Source: an uncultured Eubacteriales bacterium (GTDB taxonomy: Bacteria > Bacillota > Clostridia > Oscillospirales > CAG-272). Taken from it: 12,993 nucleotides of DNA. Shown here one piece after another: positions 5,250 through 12,303 of this stretch (position 1 is its first letter; each line of letters begins with the position of its first letter). Position numbers and translations under genes: made by a program. Where the stretch lies: NCBI GenBank assembly GCA_905210485.1, contig CAJLXA010000046.1, positions 1 through 12,993 of the forward strand, written 5' to 3'. Below the pieces are notes generated by a model. The model made no database searches and had not been told where the DNA came from. It worked only from the letters and a program-made list of their open reading frames with translations.

Positions 5250-7337
5250 ATGAGTACGGTAACCGAAGTTTTCGGCTCCATGGTGTTTGACGATCTCGCC
5301 ATGAAAGAGCGCCTCCCGAAAGAAACCTACAAATCCCTGCAACGCACGATCAAAATGGGAAAACATCTCGATCTTGAGATGGCCAATATCGTTGCCAATG
5401 CCATGAAAGACTGGGCAATCGAAAAAGGCGCGACGCATTTCACGCACTGGTTTCAGCCGCTGAACGGTATCACCGCCGAAAAGCACGACAGTTTCATCAC
5501 ACCGACCGAAACCGGCCGCGTAATCATGGAATTTTCGGGAAAAGAACTTGTCCGCGGCGAGCCGGACGCTTCGTCTTTCCCGTCCGGCGGACTTCGCGCT
5601 ACCTTTGAAGCGCGCGGCTATACCGCATGGGACGCCACATCTTACGCTTTTATAAAAGAAAAAACGCTGTGTATTCCGACGGCGTTCTGCTCTTACGGCG
5701 GCGAAGCGCTCGATAAAAAAACGCCGCTTCTCCGTTCCATGGAAGCCATCGGCAAGGCCGCGATACGTATTCTGCGGCTTTTCGGCAATACCAATGTCAC
5801 CAAAGTACATACGACCGTCGGCGCGGAACAGGAGTACTTTCTGATCGACCGCGCGCTATACGAACGCCGTCCCGATCTCCGCTATACGGGGCGCACGCTT
5901 TTCGGCGCCAAGGCGCCGAAAGGTCAGGAAATGGAAGACCACTATTTCGGCACCATCAAACCGCGCGTCAAAGCGTTTATGGACGATCTCGACCACGAAC
6001 TGTGGAAACTCGGAATCCTTGCGAAAACGGAGCATAACGAAGTGGCGCCCTCGCAGCACGAACTCGCGCCGATCTTCACCACAACCAATATTGCAACCGA
6101 TCATAACCAGCTCATGATGGAAATGATGCAGAAGATCGCGAAGAAGCATAACCTTGTGGCGCTTCTCGCCGAAAAGCCGTTCGCCGGCGTTAACGGCAGC
6201 GGTAAACACAATAACTGGTCGCTTTCCACCGACACCGGTATAAACCTGCTTGAACCGGGCGAAACGCCCTACGAAAACGCGCAGTTCCTTTTGTTCCTGT
6301 CCGCCATCATCAAAGCGGTGGACGAATATCAGGATCTTTTGCGGATTGCGGTCGCCTCTGCGGGTAACGATCACCGTCTGGGCGCAAACGAAGCGCCGCC
6401 CGCCGTCATCTCCATTTTCCTCGGCAACGAACTCACCGATGTCCTTGACGCCATTGAGCAAAACGCCCCTTATTACGGCGTAAAAGAAAAGGAACTTATG
6501 CGCATCGGCGTCCATACCCTCCCGAAATTCCCGAAGGACACGACCGACCGCAACCGCACGTCCCCCTTTGCTTTCACCGGCAATAAATTTGAATTCCGTA
6601 TGCCCGGTTCCTCCGCTTCGATCGCCGATTGCAACATCGTTCTCAATACGGCCGTCGCGTATGAACTGAACCGGTTTGCCGATCTTCTCGAAAACGCCGC
6701 CGACTTTGAGGGAACGCTTCACACCGTTATCGTCGAAACAATCCGCAATCACAAGCGTATCCTTTTCAACGGGAACGGCTATGATGATGCATGGATCGGA
6801 GAAGCGGAAAAGCGCGGTCTGCATAACTACCGCACAACGCCGGAAGCGCTTACGCATTTCCTTGACAAAGAAAACGTTTCCCTTTTCACGTCCATGTCGG
6901 TTTTCAGCGAAACCGAAATGCGCGCGCGCTATGAAGTCATGACCGAAAACTACGCCAAGGTTGTCAATATTGAGGCATTGACCATGATAGACATGGCCGA
7001 AAGAGAGATTCTCCCCGCAATCAGCCGCTATACGAAAGAACTCTGCGACACCGCGAACGCGAAAAAATCTCTCGGACTCGGCGCGGGATATGAAGCGGAT
7101 CTCGCTTCCCGGCTTTCCGGCCTTTCGGGTGCCGTTTACAAGAAAACCGACGCGCTGGCCGAGGCTGTGGCAGAAGCGCGGCGCTGTAAAAACACGACCG
7201 ACAGCGCCTTTGCCTATAAAGACCATGTTCTGCCCGCCATGACGGCGCTCCGGCTTTCCGTTGACGAAGCCGAAACGCTGACGGCAAAAGACGTCTGGCC
7301 CTATCCCAGTTACGGCGACCTTCTTTTCGGCGTCTGA
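5250..7337 (+). CDS. glnN: Type III glutamine synthetase
   Basis: The enzyme makes glutamine from glutamate, ammonia and ATP in the cytoplasm; type III enzymes are large dodecamers. The 695 residues fit the family's roughly 700. Recognisable type III blocks, in order, are FGSMVFDD at the N-terminus, WFQPLNGITAEKHDSF, ELVRGEPDASSFPSGG, TVGAEQEYFLID (metal-binding glutamates), HNEVAPSQHELAP, EKPFAGVNGSGKHNNWS (ammonium/glutamate site histidine region), LGANEAPPAVISIFLG and NRTSPFAFTGNKFEFRMPG. The ATG at 5250 is preferred, with AAGAAGG about 10 nt upstream and family-like sequence from residue 1. The frame is open back to 5106, but that extension spans the attenuator. Expression is probably set by ANTAR-dependent antitermination in the leader. 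A bidirectional terminator follows. Confidence 0.96.
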   Translation: MSTVTEVFGSMVFDDLAMKERLPKETYKSLQRTIKMGKHLDLEMANIVANAMKDWAIEKGATHFTHWFQPLNGITAEKHDSFITPTETGRVIMEFSGKELVRGEPDASSFPSGGLRATFEARGYTAWDATSYAFIKEKTLCIPTAFCSYGGEALDKKTPLLRSMEAIGKAAIRILRLFGNTNVTKVHTTVGAEQEYFLIDRALYERRPDLRYTGRTLFGAKAPKGQEMEDHYFGTIKPRVKAFMDDLDHELWKLGILAKTEHNEVAPSQHELAPIFTTTNIATDHNQLMMEMMQKIAKKHNLVALLAEKPFAGVNGSGKHNNWSLSTDTGINLLEPGETPYENAQFLLFLSAIIKAVDEYQDLLRIAVASAGNDHRLGANEAPPAVISIFLGNELTDVLDAIEQNAPYYGVKEKELMRIGVHTLPKFPKDTTDRNRTSPFAFTGNKFEFRMPGSSASIADCNIVLNTAVAYELNRFADLLENAADFEGTLHTVIVETIRNHKRILFNGNGYDDAWIGEAEKRGLHNYRTTPEALTHFLDKENVSLFTSMSVFSETEMRARYEVMTENYAKVVNIEALTMIDMAEREILPAISRYTKELCDTANAKKSLGLGAGYEADLASRLSGLSGAVYKKTDALAEAVAEARRCKNTTDSAFAYKDHVLPAMTALRLSVDEAETLTAKDVWPYPSYGDLLFGV

Positions 7338-7348
7338 CGCCGAAACAT

Positions 7349-7386
7349 AAAAATCCCCGCAACCGTCAGAGGTTGCGGGGATTTTT
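7349..7386. terminator. Bidirectional intrinsic terminator between convergent genes
   Basis: AATCCCCGCAACC and GGTTGCGGGGATT form a 13-bp stem around a 6-nt loop (7365-7370), with an A-run on the left and a T-run on the right. It ends both the glutamine synthetase gene (stop at 7337, plus) and the membrane protein gene (stop at 7400, minus). Confidence 0.92.
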
Positions 7387-7399
7387 GTTGCCGATCATG

Positions 7400-8167
7400 T
7401 TACGATTCCGCCGGAACATAAGTGAGAAGGCGCCGGAACATATCCGCATGATGTTTATATTGATCCGTGTCGCGCCACCATTCGGGGTTTGACGTTTCGT
7501 TTTTCCCGGTAAACCAACCGGAAACCGCACTCGGCTGACGGATGCAGAGAATCGTGTCCGCCGGCAAAGATGAAAATCCGGGAGCCGCGTAAATTCCCAA
7601 TGCGGAAAGGCGCACGCCGGTTTTGTTTTTGCCGCACAGCGCGGCGTCGGGCACGGTATCGGAAAACTCCGCGACCGGCAGGAAAATTCCCTCCTCGTCA
7701 AGCGATGAGAAAAGTTTCGGCGACAGCATGCAGATAAGGTAATTCCCCGTCTGTATCTCGCTTGTAAACGTGTCGTAATTCTTTTTGCTCTCGGCGGCGA
7801 GATAACCCGAATTCGGATTCTTTTCCGACGTCAGAGCGTCGATATCGGCTATATAAAGCGGATAAAATGATATGTTCTTTTTTCCGTCGCCGTCGTAATC
7901 GTCGGCTACATCGGCAAGTGTTCCGGCGATCGTATGGCTCTGCGTGGACATGATACTGCGCGTTCCCGCATACATTACATAAATGTCATACGATGTACGG
8001 TTGCATATCTGCACGGTACAGATAATCCCCGCGCACAGAAGTACGGCGGTTATGAGAGCAACCCATTTATAATGATAAAAGAAATTGGCCACCTTTGCAC
8101 GGGTCGTTTTCGGAACGGCCGCCGGCTCTCCGTGTATTTTGTCTTCTTCACCGAATGTCGGATGCAT
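7400..8167 (-). CDS. Single-pass membrane protein of unknown function
   Basis: I do not recognise a named family for this 255-residue protein. It has a hydrophilic N-terminus of about 33 residues, then FFYHYKW and one membrane segment at about 35-53 (VALITAVLLCAGIICTV), then a large domain of about 200 residues. The positive N-terminus (KTTRAKVANFFYHYK) suggests that the large domain is outside the cell. The domain starts with YDIYVMYAG and contains DYDGDGKKN, a DxDxDG calcium-loop-like motif. Similar short-tail membrane proteins occur in Clostridia as hypothetical proteins, by general recollection only. The ATG at 8167 follows AAAGAGG; a longer frame to 8194 lacks a good site. It is a single-gene unit with its own promoter and a shared terminator. 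Confidence 0.8.
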   Translation of the reverse strand: MHPTFGEEDKIHGEPAAVPKTTRAKVANFFYHYKWVALITAVLLCAGIICTVQICNRTSYDIYVMYAGTRSIMSTQSHTIAGTLADVADDYDGDGKKNISFYPLYIADIDALTSEKNPNSGYLAAESKKNYDTFTSEIQTGNYLICMLSPKLFSSLDEEGIFLPVAEFSDTVPDAALCGKNKTGVRLSALGIYAAPGFSSLPADTILCIRQPSAVSGWFTGKNETSNPEWWRDTDQYKHHADMFRRLLTYVPAES

Positions 8168-8254
8168 ATAAACCTCTTTCCGCAAAAACGGCAACCGTGC
8201 CGCTTACGCTTTTTGTCGGCGCGACCGTTTCCGTATACACCGATTGTTTATAAA

Positions 8255-8283
8255 AGTATAACACGCGCGCACGCGCTTGTCAA
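8255..8283 (-). promoter_or_regulatory. Sigma-A-type promoter with GC alternating spacer
   Basis: On the minus strand, TTGACA (8283-8278) and TATACT (8260-8255) are 17 bp apart and serve the membrane protein gene. The spacer is almost wholly alternating purine-pyrimidine (GCGCGTGCGCGCGTGT), which is unusual for a spacer. Confidence 0.82.
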
Positions 8284-8298
8284 TGAATGAAGCGTGAA

Positions 8299-8334
8299 TT
8301 CCGCGGGAAAAGTATGAGAGCGATCCCGCAGGAT
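8299..8334. repeat. Imperfect inverted repeat in the gene-free stretch
   Basis: TCCGCGGGA and TCCCGCAGGA can pair over 9 bp with one bulged A and a loop of about 15 nt. No T-run follows on the plus strand. The gene-free stretch 8168-8572 otherwise holds two promoters, the dyad at 8398-8415 and a leader hairpin; I see no coding gene in it. Confidence 0.35.
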
Positions 8335-8397
8335 TGTCTACCATAAAAACCGCGTCTCTTACTTCAGTTCAGTTTTTTCGCAACAATACGCATAATA

Positions 8398-8415
8398 TGT
8401 AAACTGTAATTTGCA
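8398..8415. promoter_or_regulatory. Second copy of the TGTAAACTGTA dyad motif
   Basis: TGTAAACTGTAATTTGCA matches the element at 4872-4889 (read on the minus strand) at 15 of 18 positions. It keeps the left half site exactly and a weaker right half. It lies about 60 bp upstream of the SGNH hydrolase promoter -35 box, so it would suit an activator or a distal operator if real. Confidence 0.33.
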
Positions 8416-8475
8416 TTTTATAAGAACGTATGGCCATTAATCTGATCCCCCAATATACATTTTTTTCATAAACTA

Positions 8476-8504
8476 TTGCCTTTTATCGCGATGTGTTGTA
8501 TAAT
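8476..8504 (+). promoter_or_regulatory. Sigma-A-type promoter of the SGNH hydrolase gene
   Basis: TTGCCT (8476-8481) and a perfect TATAAT (8499-8504) are 17 bp apart. Transcription should begin near 8511, giving a leader of about 62 nt. It may also serve the two downstream plus-strand genes. Confidence 0.8.
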
Positions 8505-8517
8505 ATTGCCGAAGAGG

Positions 8518-8540
8518 CATCCTGATATTTGCGCAGGATG
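8518..8540 (+). other. Hairpin in the 5' leader of the SGNH hydrolase mRNA
   Basis: CATCCTG and CAGGATG form a 7-bp stem with a 9-nt loop, just after the predicted start site and about 17 nt before the ribosome site (AAGAGGA, 8557-8563). There is no T-run, so it is not a terminator. It could stabilise the mRNA. Confidence 0.5.
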
Positions 8541-8572
8541 ACACACGATTAAGATTAAGAGGATTTTAATGT

Positions 8573-9226
8573 ATGAAACTTCAAGGTAAAAAAATCAATT
8601 TTCTCGGCGACAGTATCACGCACGGCTCTGGAACCACGTCCGAAGACAAAATTTTCACGTCGCTCATAAAAGAGCGCTACAACCTCGCCGCTTCCCGTAA
8701 CTACGGCATCGACGGCTCACGCATTGCTTATCAGTATGAAAACGGCGTCGCCGTTCCCGGCAACAGTTTTGTAAAACGCGTCGACGACATGGATGAAGAT
8801 GCCGATATTATCGTCATTTTTGGTGGCACCAACGATTTCGGCCACGGAAACGCCCCGTTCGGTACATTCGATGACCGTACGCCGGATACGTTCTGCGGCG
8901 CATGCCACGTTTTGATGACAAAACTGCTGAACCGCTACCCCGGAAAGCCTATCGTATTTTTAACACCCCTGCACCGCGGCAACGAAGACAGTCCCCGCGG
9001 CGATCACAAGCCGGAAGACGTCGCCACGCTTGCGGAATACGTCGAAGTGATCCGTCGGACGGCCGCCTACTATGCTCTGCCGGTTCTCGATCTTTACAAA
9101 ATGTCCGGCATACAGCCGCGCGTACCGGTTATCCGCGAGCGCCTCTGCCCTGACGCCCTGCACCCGAATGACGCCGGTCACATTCTCCTTGCTGACCGTA
9201 TCGGCGCATTTCTCGAATCGCTGTAA
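8573..9226 (+). CDS. SGNH/GDSL-family hydrolase
   Basis: This is a 217-residue esterase/lipase-fold hydrolase. The catalytic blocks are visible. Block I is LGDSITHG with nucleophile S14. Block II includes G45 in NYGIDGS. Block III is GGTNDF with N87. Block V is DALHPND with D194 and H197. No signal peptide is present, so it should act in the cytoplasm. Possible substrates include acyl esters, acetylated carbohydrates or lysophospholipids, and the sequence does not decide among them. The ATG at 8573 has AAGAGGA 9 nt upstream. YerC follows after 83 nt without a strong terminator between them. Confidence 0.9.
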   Translation: MKLQGKKINFLGDSITHGSGTTSEDKIFTSLIKERYNLAASRNYGIDGSRIAYQYENGVAVPGNSFVKRVDDMDEDADIIVIFGGTNDFGHGNAPFGTFDDRTPDTFCGACHVLMTKLLNRYPGKPIVFLTPLHRGNEDSPRGDHKPEDVATLAEYVEVIRRTAAYYALPVLDLYKMSGIQPRVPVIRERLCPDALHPNDAGHILLADRIGAFLESL

Positions 9227-9276
9227 ACCTCCCTGAAAACCGTTTCGGGCGTTTTCCCATTACCCTATATTTGTAA

Positions 9277-9293
9277 GCGGAATCCCTTTCCGC
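9277..9293 (+). other. Small hairpin just upstream of the yerC ribosome site
   Basis: GCGGAA and TTCCGC pair over 6 bp around a 5-nt loop, ending 5 nt before the AAAGGA ribosome site (9299-9304). A weak -10-like TATATT lies at 9266-9271, so yerC may have its own weak promoter. Neither is proven. Confidence 0.35.
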
Positions 9294-9309
9294 GAACGAA
9301 AGGATCATT

Positions 9310-9600
9310 ATGCCGGATATCACAAAACAACTTTACGAAGTTATCGCCGCCATTCAGTCGCCCGAAGAGGCGGAGGCGCTTTTCTCCGATCTCTGCACAT
9401 ATAAAGAGATCGAATACATGGCACAGCGCATTGAAAGCGCCCGTCTTCTGATGGAGGGACACACCTATCAGCAGGTAAACGACGCCGTGCAGATCTCCAG
9501 CGCCACGCTTTCGCGCGTCAACCGTTGCGTTCAGCACGGAAACGGCTATAACGTTTTCCTGCGGCATTATTTTGAAAACAGAAAAAACGACAGTCATTGA
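9310..9600 (+). CDS. YerC/YecD-family TrpR-like DNA-binding protein
   Basis: This 96-residue protein matches the YerC/YecD group of the TrpR superfamily by length and sequence. Diagnostic parts are the N-terminal helix ending in LYEVI, FSDLCTYKEIEYMAQRIESARLL (about 25-47), and the helix-turn-helix TYQQVNDAVQISSATLSRVNRCV (about 52-74). It ends in GNGY, common to the group. Members are presumed transcription regulators, but the regulon and any ligand are not well defined. In this family the usual tryptophan role of TrpR is not established. The gene lies between the SGNH hydrolase and the phosphatase, 19 nt before the latter, so cotranscription is likely. Confidence 0.88.
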   Translation: MPDITKQLYEVIAAIQSPEEAEALFSDLCTYKEIEYMAQRIESARLLMEGHTYQQVNDAVQISSATLSRVNRCVQHGNGYNVFLRHYFENRKNDSH

Positions 9601-9619
9601 ATGAACGAAAGGAGCCCCC

Positions 9620-10993
9620 ATGAAATTCCGTAACCGTATTCTCGCACTCATTCTGCTTCTCGCCCTTTTCTTTTCACTTCCCGCCTGTAAATTTGACGTT
9701 GAAGATGATGAAGAAAGCGATACTCAAAAAAACAGTGAACATTCCTCCGAACGGGATACATCATCGGAATCCGATTCCTCCTCCGACTTCGACTTTTCTT
9801 CGGATACGACATCCGACACCGAAGATCCGGATCCGTCCGATTCGTCCGACGAATCCGATTTCCCCTCCGAAGACAATAACGCCGGACTGCCGCTGATCGA
9901 CCTGCCGGTCTTCAAAGAGCCTGTCAGCCGCCTCGGCGCAGACGCCGCGCGTTACCTCTCGTCATCCTCGTCCACGACGATCGGCCAGATTGTTTCCTCC
10001 CGCTTCCCTGCCAACACGCCGTATACCGACGCGCGCGACACCGCGCAGTTCCGTGCGCTTCGCCTCGATAAACCGAAACCCGTCTCTATCCCGCTGAAGC
10101 TTTATCCAGACAACCTGCCGGCCGGCACCGACATCCTGTCAGCAACGCTTGAACTCTCCCGTGCAAAGGATTTCTCCGAAGAAGTGCAGTATTATCTCAT
10201 AGACCTTACCGACATGAGCGATACGACGGTAGAGATCTACAATCTTGAATCCGACACACAGTTTTATTTCCGCGTAATTCTTGAGCTGACCGATGAAGAT
10301 CCGTATGTCAGCAAAACCGGCAGTTTCCGCACGGCGGACGAACCGCGTCTTATGTATATCGACGGACTGTATAATGTCCGCGACATCGGCGGTTGGAAAG
10401 GCCTCGACGGTCGGCGCATAAAACAAGGCGTTGTCTTCCGCGGCACTCAGCTTGACCTTGCCACCGACGGCAATACAGAAACCTTTGAAATTACGGAAGA
10501 AGGTCTTCTGGAACTGAAGAAGCTCGGCGTTTCCACCGACATCGACCTCCGCAACAGCAACGCACACATGTCTCCGATAAGCGGCGCCGCTTATTACAAT
10601 TTCCGGGTATCTTCCTACAACCTCAGTTCTCTGTATGTTGACGCGCTCCGTCTGTTTGCAAATAAAGGCAACAACGCCTTTTATGTGCATTGCACCTACG
10701 GCGCCGACCGTACCGGCACCCTCTTCATTCTGTTGGAAGCGTTGCTCGGTGTGAGTGAAGAAGACATTATCCGTGACTACGAACTCACAGGACTTATGTT
10801 TGCCTCGGTAACCCGTGATAACCAGGCAAAAGGAAAGAACGGCATCGACAAAGTTTTCCGCGTACTGGAGAATTACCGCAATGATCCCGACGACACATTA
10901 GCCGATGCGGCCGCCGCCTATTGCCGCGCTTTCGGAATGACCGACGCCGAAATTGCCGCGATCCGTGAAAATCTTCTGGAACCGCTGGCATAA
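9620..10993 (+). CDS. Secreted lipoprotein tyrosine phosphatase with FnIII-like domain
   Basis: This is a 457-residue protein. Residues 1-23 form a lipoprotein signal (hydrophobic stretch, then SLPAC with C23 as the lipidated residue; the box is slightly atypical with P at -2). Residues 26-87 are an acidic serine-rich linker of Asp, Glu and Ser. Residues about 145-240 resemble a fibronectin III-like beta domain (DTTVEIYNLESDTQFYFRVIL). The catalytic domain, about 247-457, matches the tyrosine phosphatase Y_phosphatase3 type: NVRDIGG near its start and HCTYGADRTG with the CX5R site C358-R364. The general base could be D255 or another Asp. It would act outside the membrane on phosphotyrosine, phosphoserine or a phospholipid, undetermined. 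AAAGGAG lies 5 nt before the ATG. A strong terminator follows. Confidence 0.88.
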   Translation: MKFRNRILALILLLALFFSLPACKFDVEDDEESDTQKNSEHSSERDTSSESDSSSDFDFSSDTTSDTEDPDPSDSSDESDFPSEDNNAGLPLIDLPVFKEPVSRLGADAARYLSSSSSTTIGQIVSSRFPANTPYTDARDTAQFRALRLDKPKPVSIPLKLYPDNLPAGTDILSATLELSRAKDFSEEVQYYLIDLTDMSDTTVEIYNLESDTQFYFRVILELTDEDPYVSKTGSFRTADEPRLMYIDGLYNVRDIGGWKGLDGRRIKQGVVFRGTQLDLATDGNTETFEITEEGLLELKKLGVSTDIDLRNSNAHMSPISGAAYYNFRVSSYNLSSLYVDALRLFANKGNNAFYVHCTYGADRTGTLFILLEALLGVSEEDIIRDYELTGLMFASVTRDNQAKGKNGIDKVFRVLENYRNDPDDTLADAAAAYCRAFGMTDAEIAAIRENLLEPLA

Positions 10994-11028
10994 ACACAGC
11001 GGTATCCTGAATTCATGATGGAAATTTC

Positions 11029-11050
11029 TCCCTTAAAAGGGGGATTTTAT
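11029..11050 (+). terminator. Weak hairpin plus T-run after the phosphatase gene
   Basis: CTCCC and GGGGG can pair with one G-T pair around TTAAAA, followed by TTTTAT. It is a modest intrinsic terminator sitting about 40 nt after the stop, just before the much stronger one at 11060-11099. Confidence 0.45.
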
Positions 11051-11059
11051 ATTGAAACA

Positions 11060-11099
11060 AAAACACCGGGCGAACGCAACAGCGTTCGCCCGGTGTTTT
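11060..11099. terminator. Strong bidirectional terminator
   Basis: CACCGGGCGAACGC and GCGTTCGCCCGGTG form a perfect 14-bp stem with the loop AACA (11078-11081). An A-run precedes it and a T-run follows. It can end both the phosphatase gene (plus) and the UDP-GlcNAc 2-epimerase gene (minus, stop at 11182). No gene is seen in 11100-11181. Confidence 0.93.
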
Positions 11100-11181
11100 C
11101 CATTATTGAAATGTATCGGTTTCACTGCGTATATATGGCACATCACAGTTGTCACACATCAAATTCGTCCAATACTATTTC

Positions 11182-12288
11182 TTAATCTTCCATGTATCCT
11201 TTTTCTAAAACATCCGCAATTCTCTTGCAGGCAAGTCCATCACCATATGGATTGCTTGCGTGTGCCATTGCATTGTAAGCTTCTTTATTTTCAAGTAGCT
11301 CCTTGAAGTTCTGATAAATTACTTTTTCATCTGTGCCGACAAGTTTAAGAGTCCCCGCCTTAATACCCTCGGGGCGTTCGGTGGTATCGCGCATAACAAG
11401 CACCGGTTTGCCGAGCGAAGGAGCTTCCTCCTGAATACCGCCGCTATCCGTCAGAATCATAAAACTGCGTGCCAAAAAGTTGTGAAAATCAAGCACTTCA
11501 AGCGGCTCAATTATATGTATTCTATCGCAACCGCCCAACTCCTCATCTGCGGCCTTGCGAACGATAGGATTCATATGAATGGGGTAGATTGCCTTAACGT
11601 CAGGGTGCTCGTCCATGATTCTGCGGATTGCCCTGAACATATGGTGCATAGGCTCACCGAGATTTTCTCGGCGATGCGCCGTAATGATGATCAGCCTGCT
11701 GTCAGCCGCCCATTCCAACTCAGGGTGGGTATAGTCTTCACGAACGGTGGTTTTGAGAGCGTCGATTGCTGTGTTACCCGTCACCCAGATCGTCTCGGCT
11801 TTTTTGCCTTCTTTCAACAGATTTTGTTTTGAAAGCTCAGTCGGAGCAAAATTATACTGTGAAATAATGCTGACCGCCTGCCGGTTAAATTCTTCGGGAT
11901 ATGGTGAATAGATATTGTATGTACGTAGTCCTGCTTCCACATGTCCGACAGGAATCTGTTTATAAAAGCAGGCAAGTGCCGTAACAAAAGTGGTCGATGT
12001 ATCGCCGTGAACAAGAACAACATCGGGTTTTACTCTGTCAAGTACCTCTCCAATGCTATTCAAAATATTGGTTGTAATATCGAACAAGGTCTGACCCGTT
12101 TTCATAATCGACAAGTCGTAATCGGGTATAACATCAAAAGCTTCAAGCACCTGATCGAGCATCTGTCGGTGCTGCCCCGTTACACACACCACCGTTTTTA
12201 TATTTTCTCTCGATTTCAACTCATTCACAAGCGGACACATTTTTATTGCCTCGGGACGTGTGCCGAATACGAGCATTGCTGTTTTCAT
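11182..12288 (-). CDS. wecB: UDP-N-acetylglucosamine 2-epimerase (non-hydrolysing)
   Basis: The enzyme interconverts UDP-GlcNAc and UDP-ManNAc, a precursor of capsule, teichoic acid linkage units and other surface glycans. The 368-residue length is typical. Diagnostic motifs are FGTRPEAIKM at the N-terminus, HGDTSTT (D96), GHVEAGLRT (E118), EEFNRQAVS (E132/E133), TAHRRENLG (H205) and DSGGIQEEAPSLGKPVLV near the C-terminus. These correspond to the known catalytic and UDP-binding residues of WecB/MnaA. The ATG at 12288 has AAAGGAG about 10 nt upstream. It follows the acetyltransferase by 15 nt and ends the polysaccharide operon. It is also called mnaA in Gram-positives. Confidence 0.95.
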   Translation of the reverse strand: MKTAMLVFGTRPEAIKMCPLVNELKSRENIKTVVCVTGQHRQMLDQVLEAFDVIPDYDLSIMKTGQTLFDITTNILNSIGEVLDRVKPDVVLVHGDTSTTFVTALACFYKQIPVGHVEAGLRTYNIYSPYPEEFNRQAVSIISQYNFAPTELSKQNLLKEGKKAETIWVTGNTAIDALKTTVREDYTHPELEWAADSRLIIITAHRRENLGEPMHHMFRAIRRIMDEHPDVKAIYPIHMNPIVRKAADEELGGCDRIHIIEPLEVLDFHNFLARSFMILTDSGGIQEEAPSLGKPVLVMRDTTERPEGIKAGTLKLVGTDEKVIYQNFKELLENKEAYNAMAHASNPYGDGLACKRIADVLEKGYMED

Positions 12289-12303
12289 TATTAACTTTCT
12301 CCT

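Noticed and set aside
5856..7226. Minus-strand open frame of 456 codons
   Set aside because: It is the antisense of the well-conserved glutamine synthetase coding sequence and has no recognisable motif or ribosome site.
9237..9258. GAAAAC/GTTTTC hairpin between the SGNH hydrolase and yerC
   Set aside because: The stem is only 6 AT-rich base pairs with a 10-nt loop, and no T-run follows, so I do not call it a terminator.
9724..9915. Minus-strand Ser/Asp-rich open frame
   Set aside because: It is the complement of the serine-aspartate linker in the phosphatase gene; TCC/GAT-type codons give a similar composition on the reverse strand.
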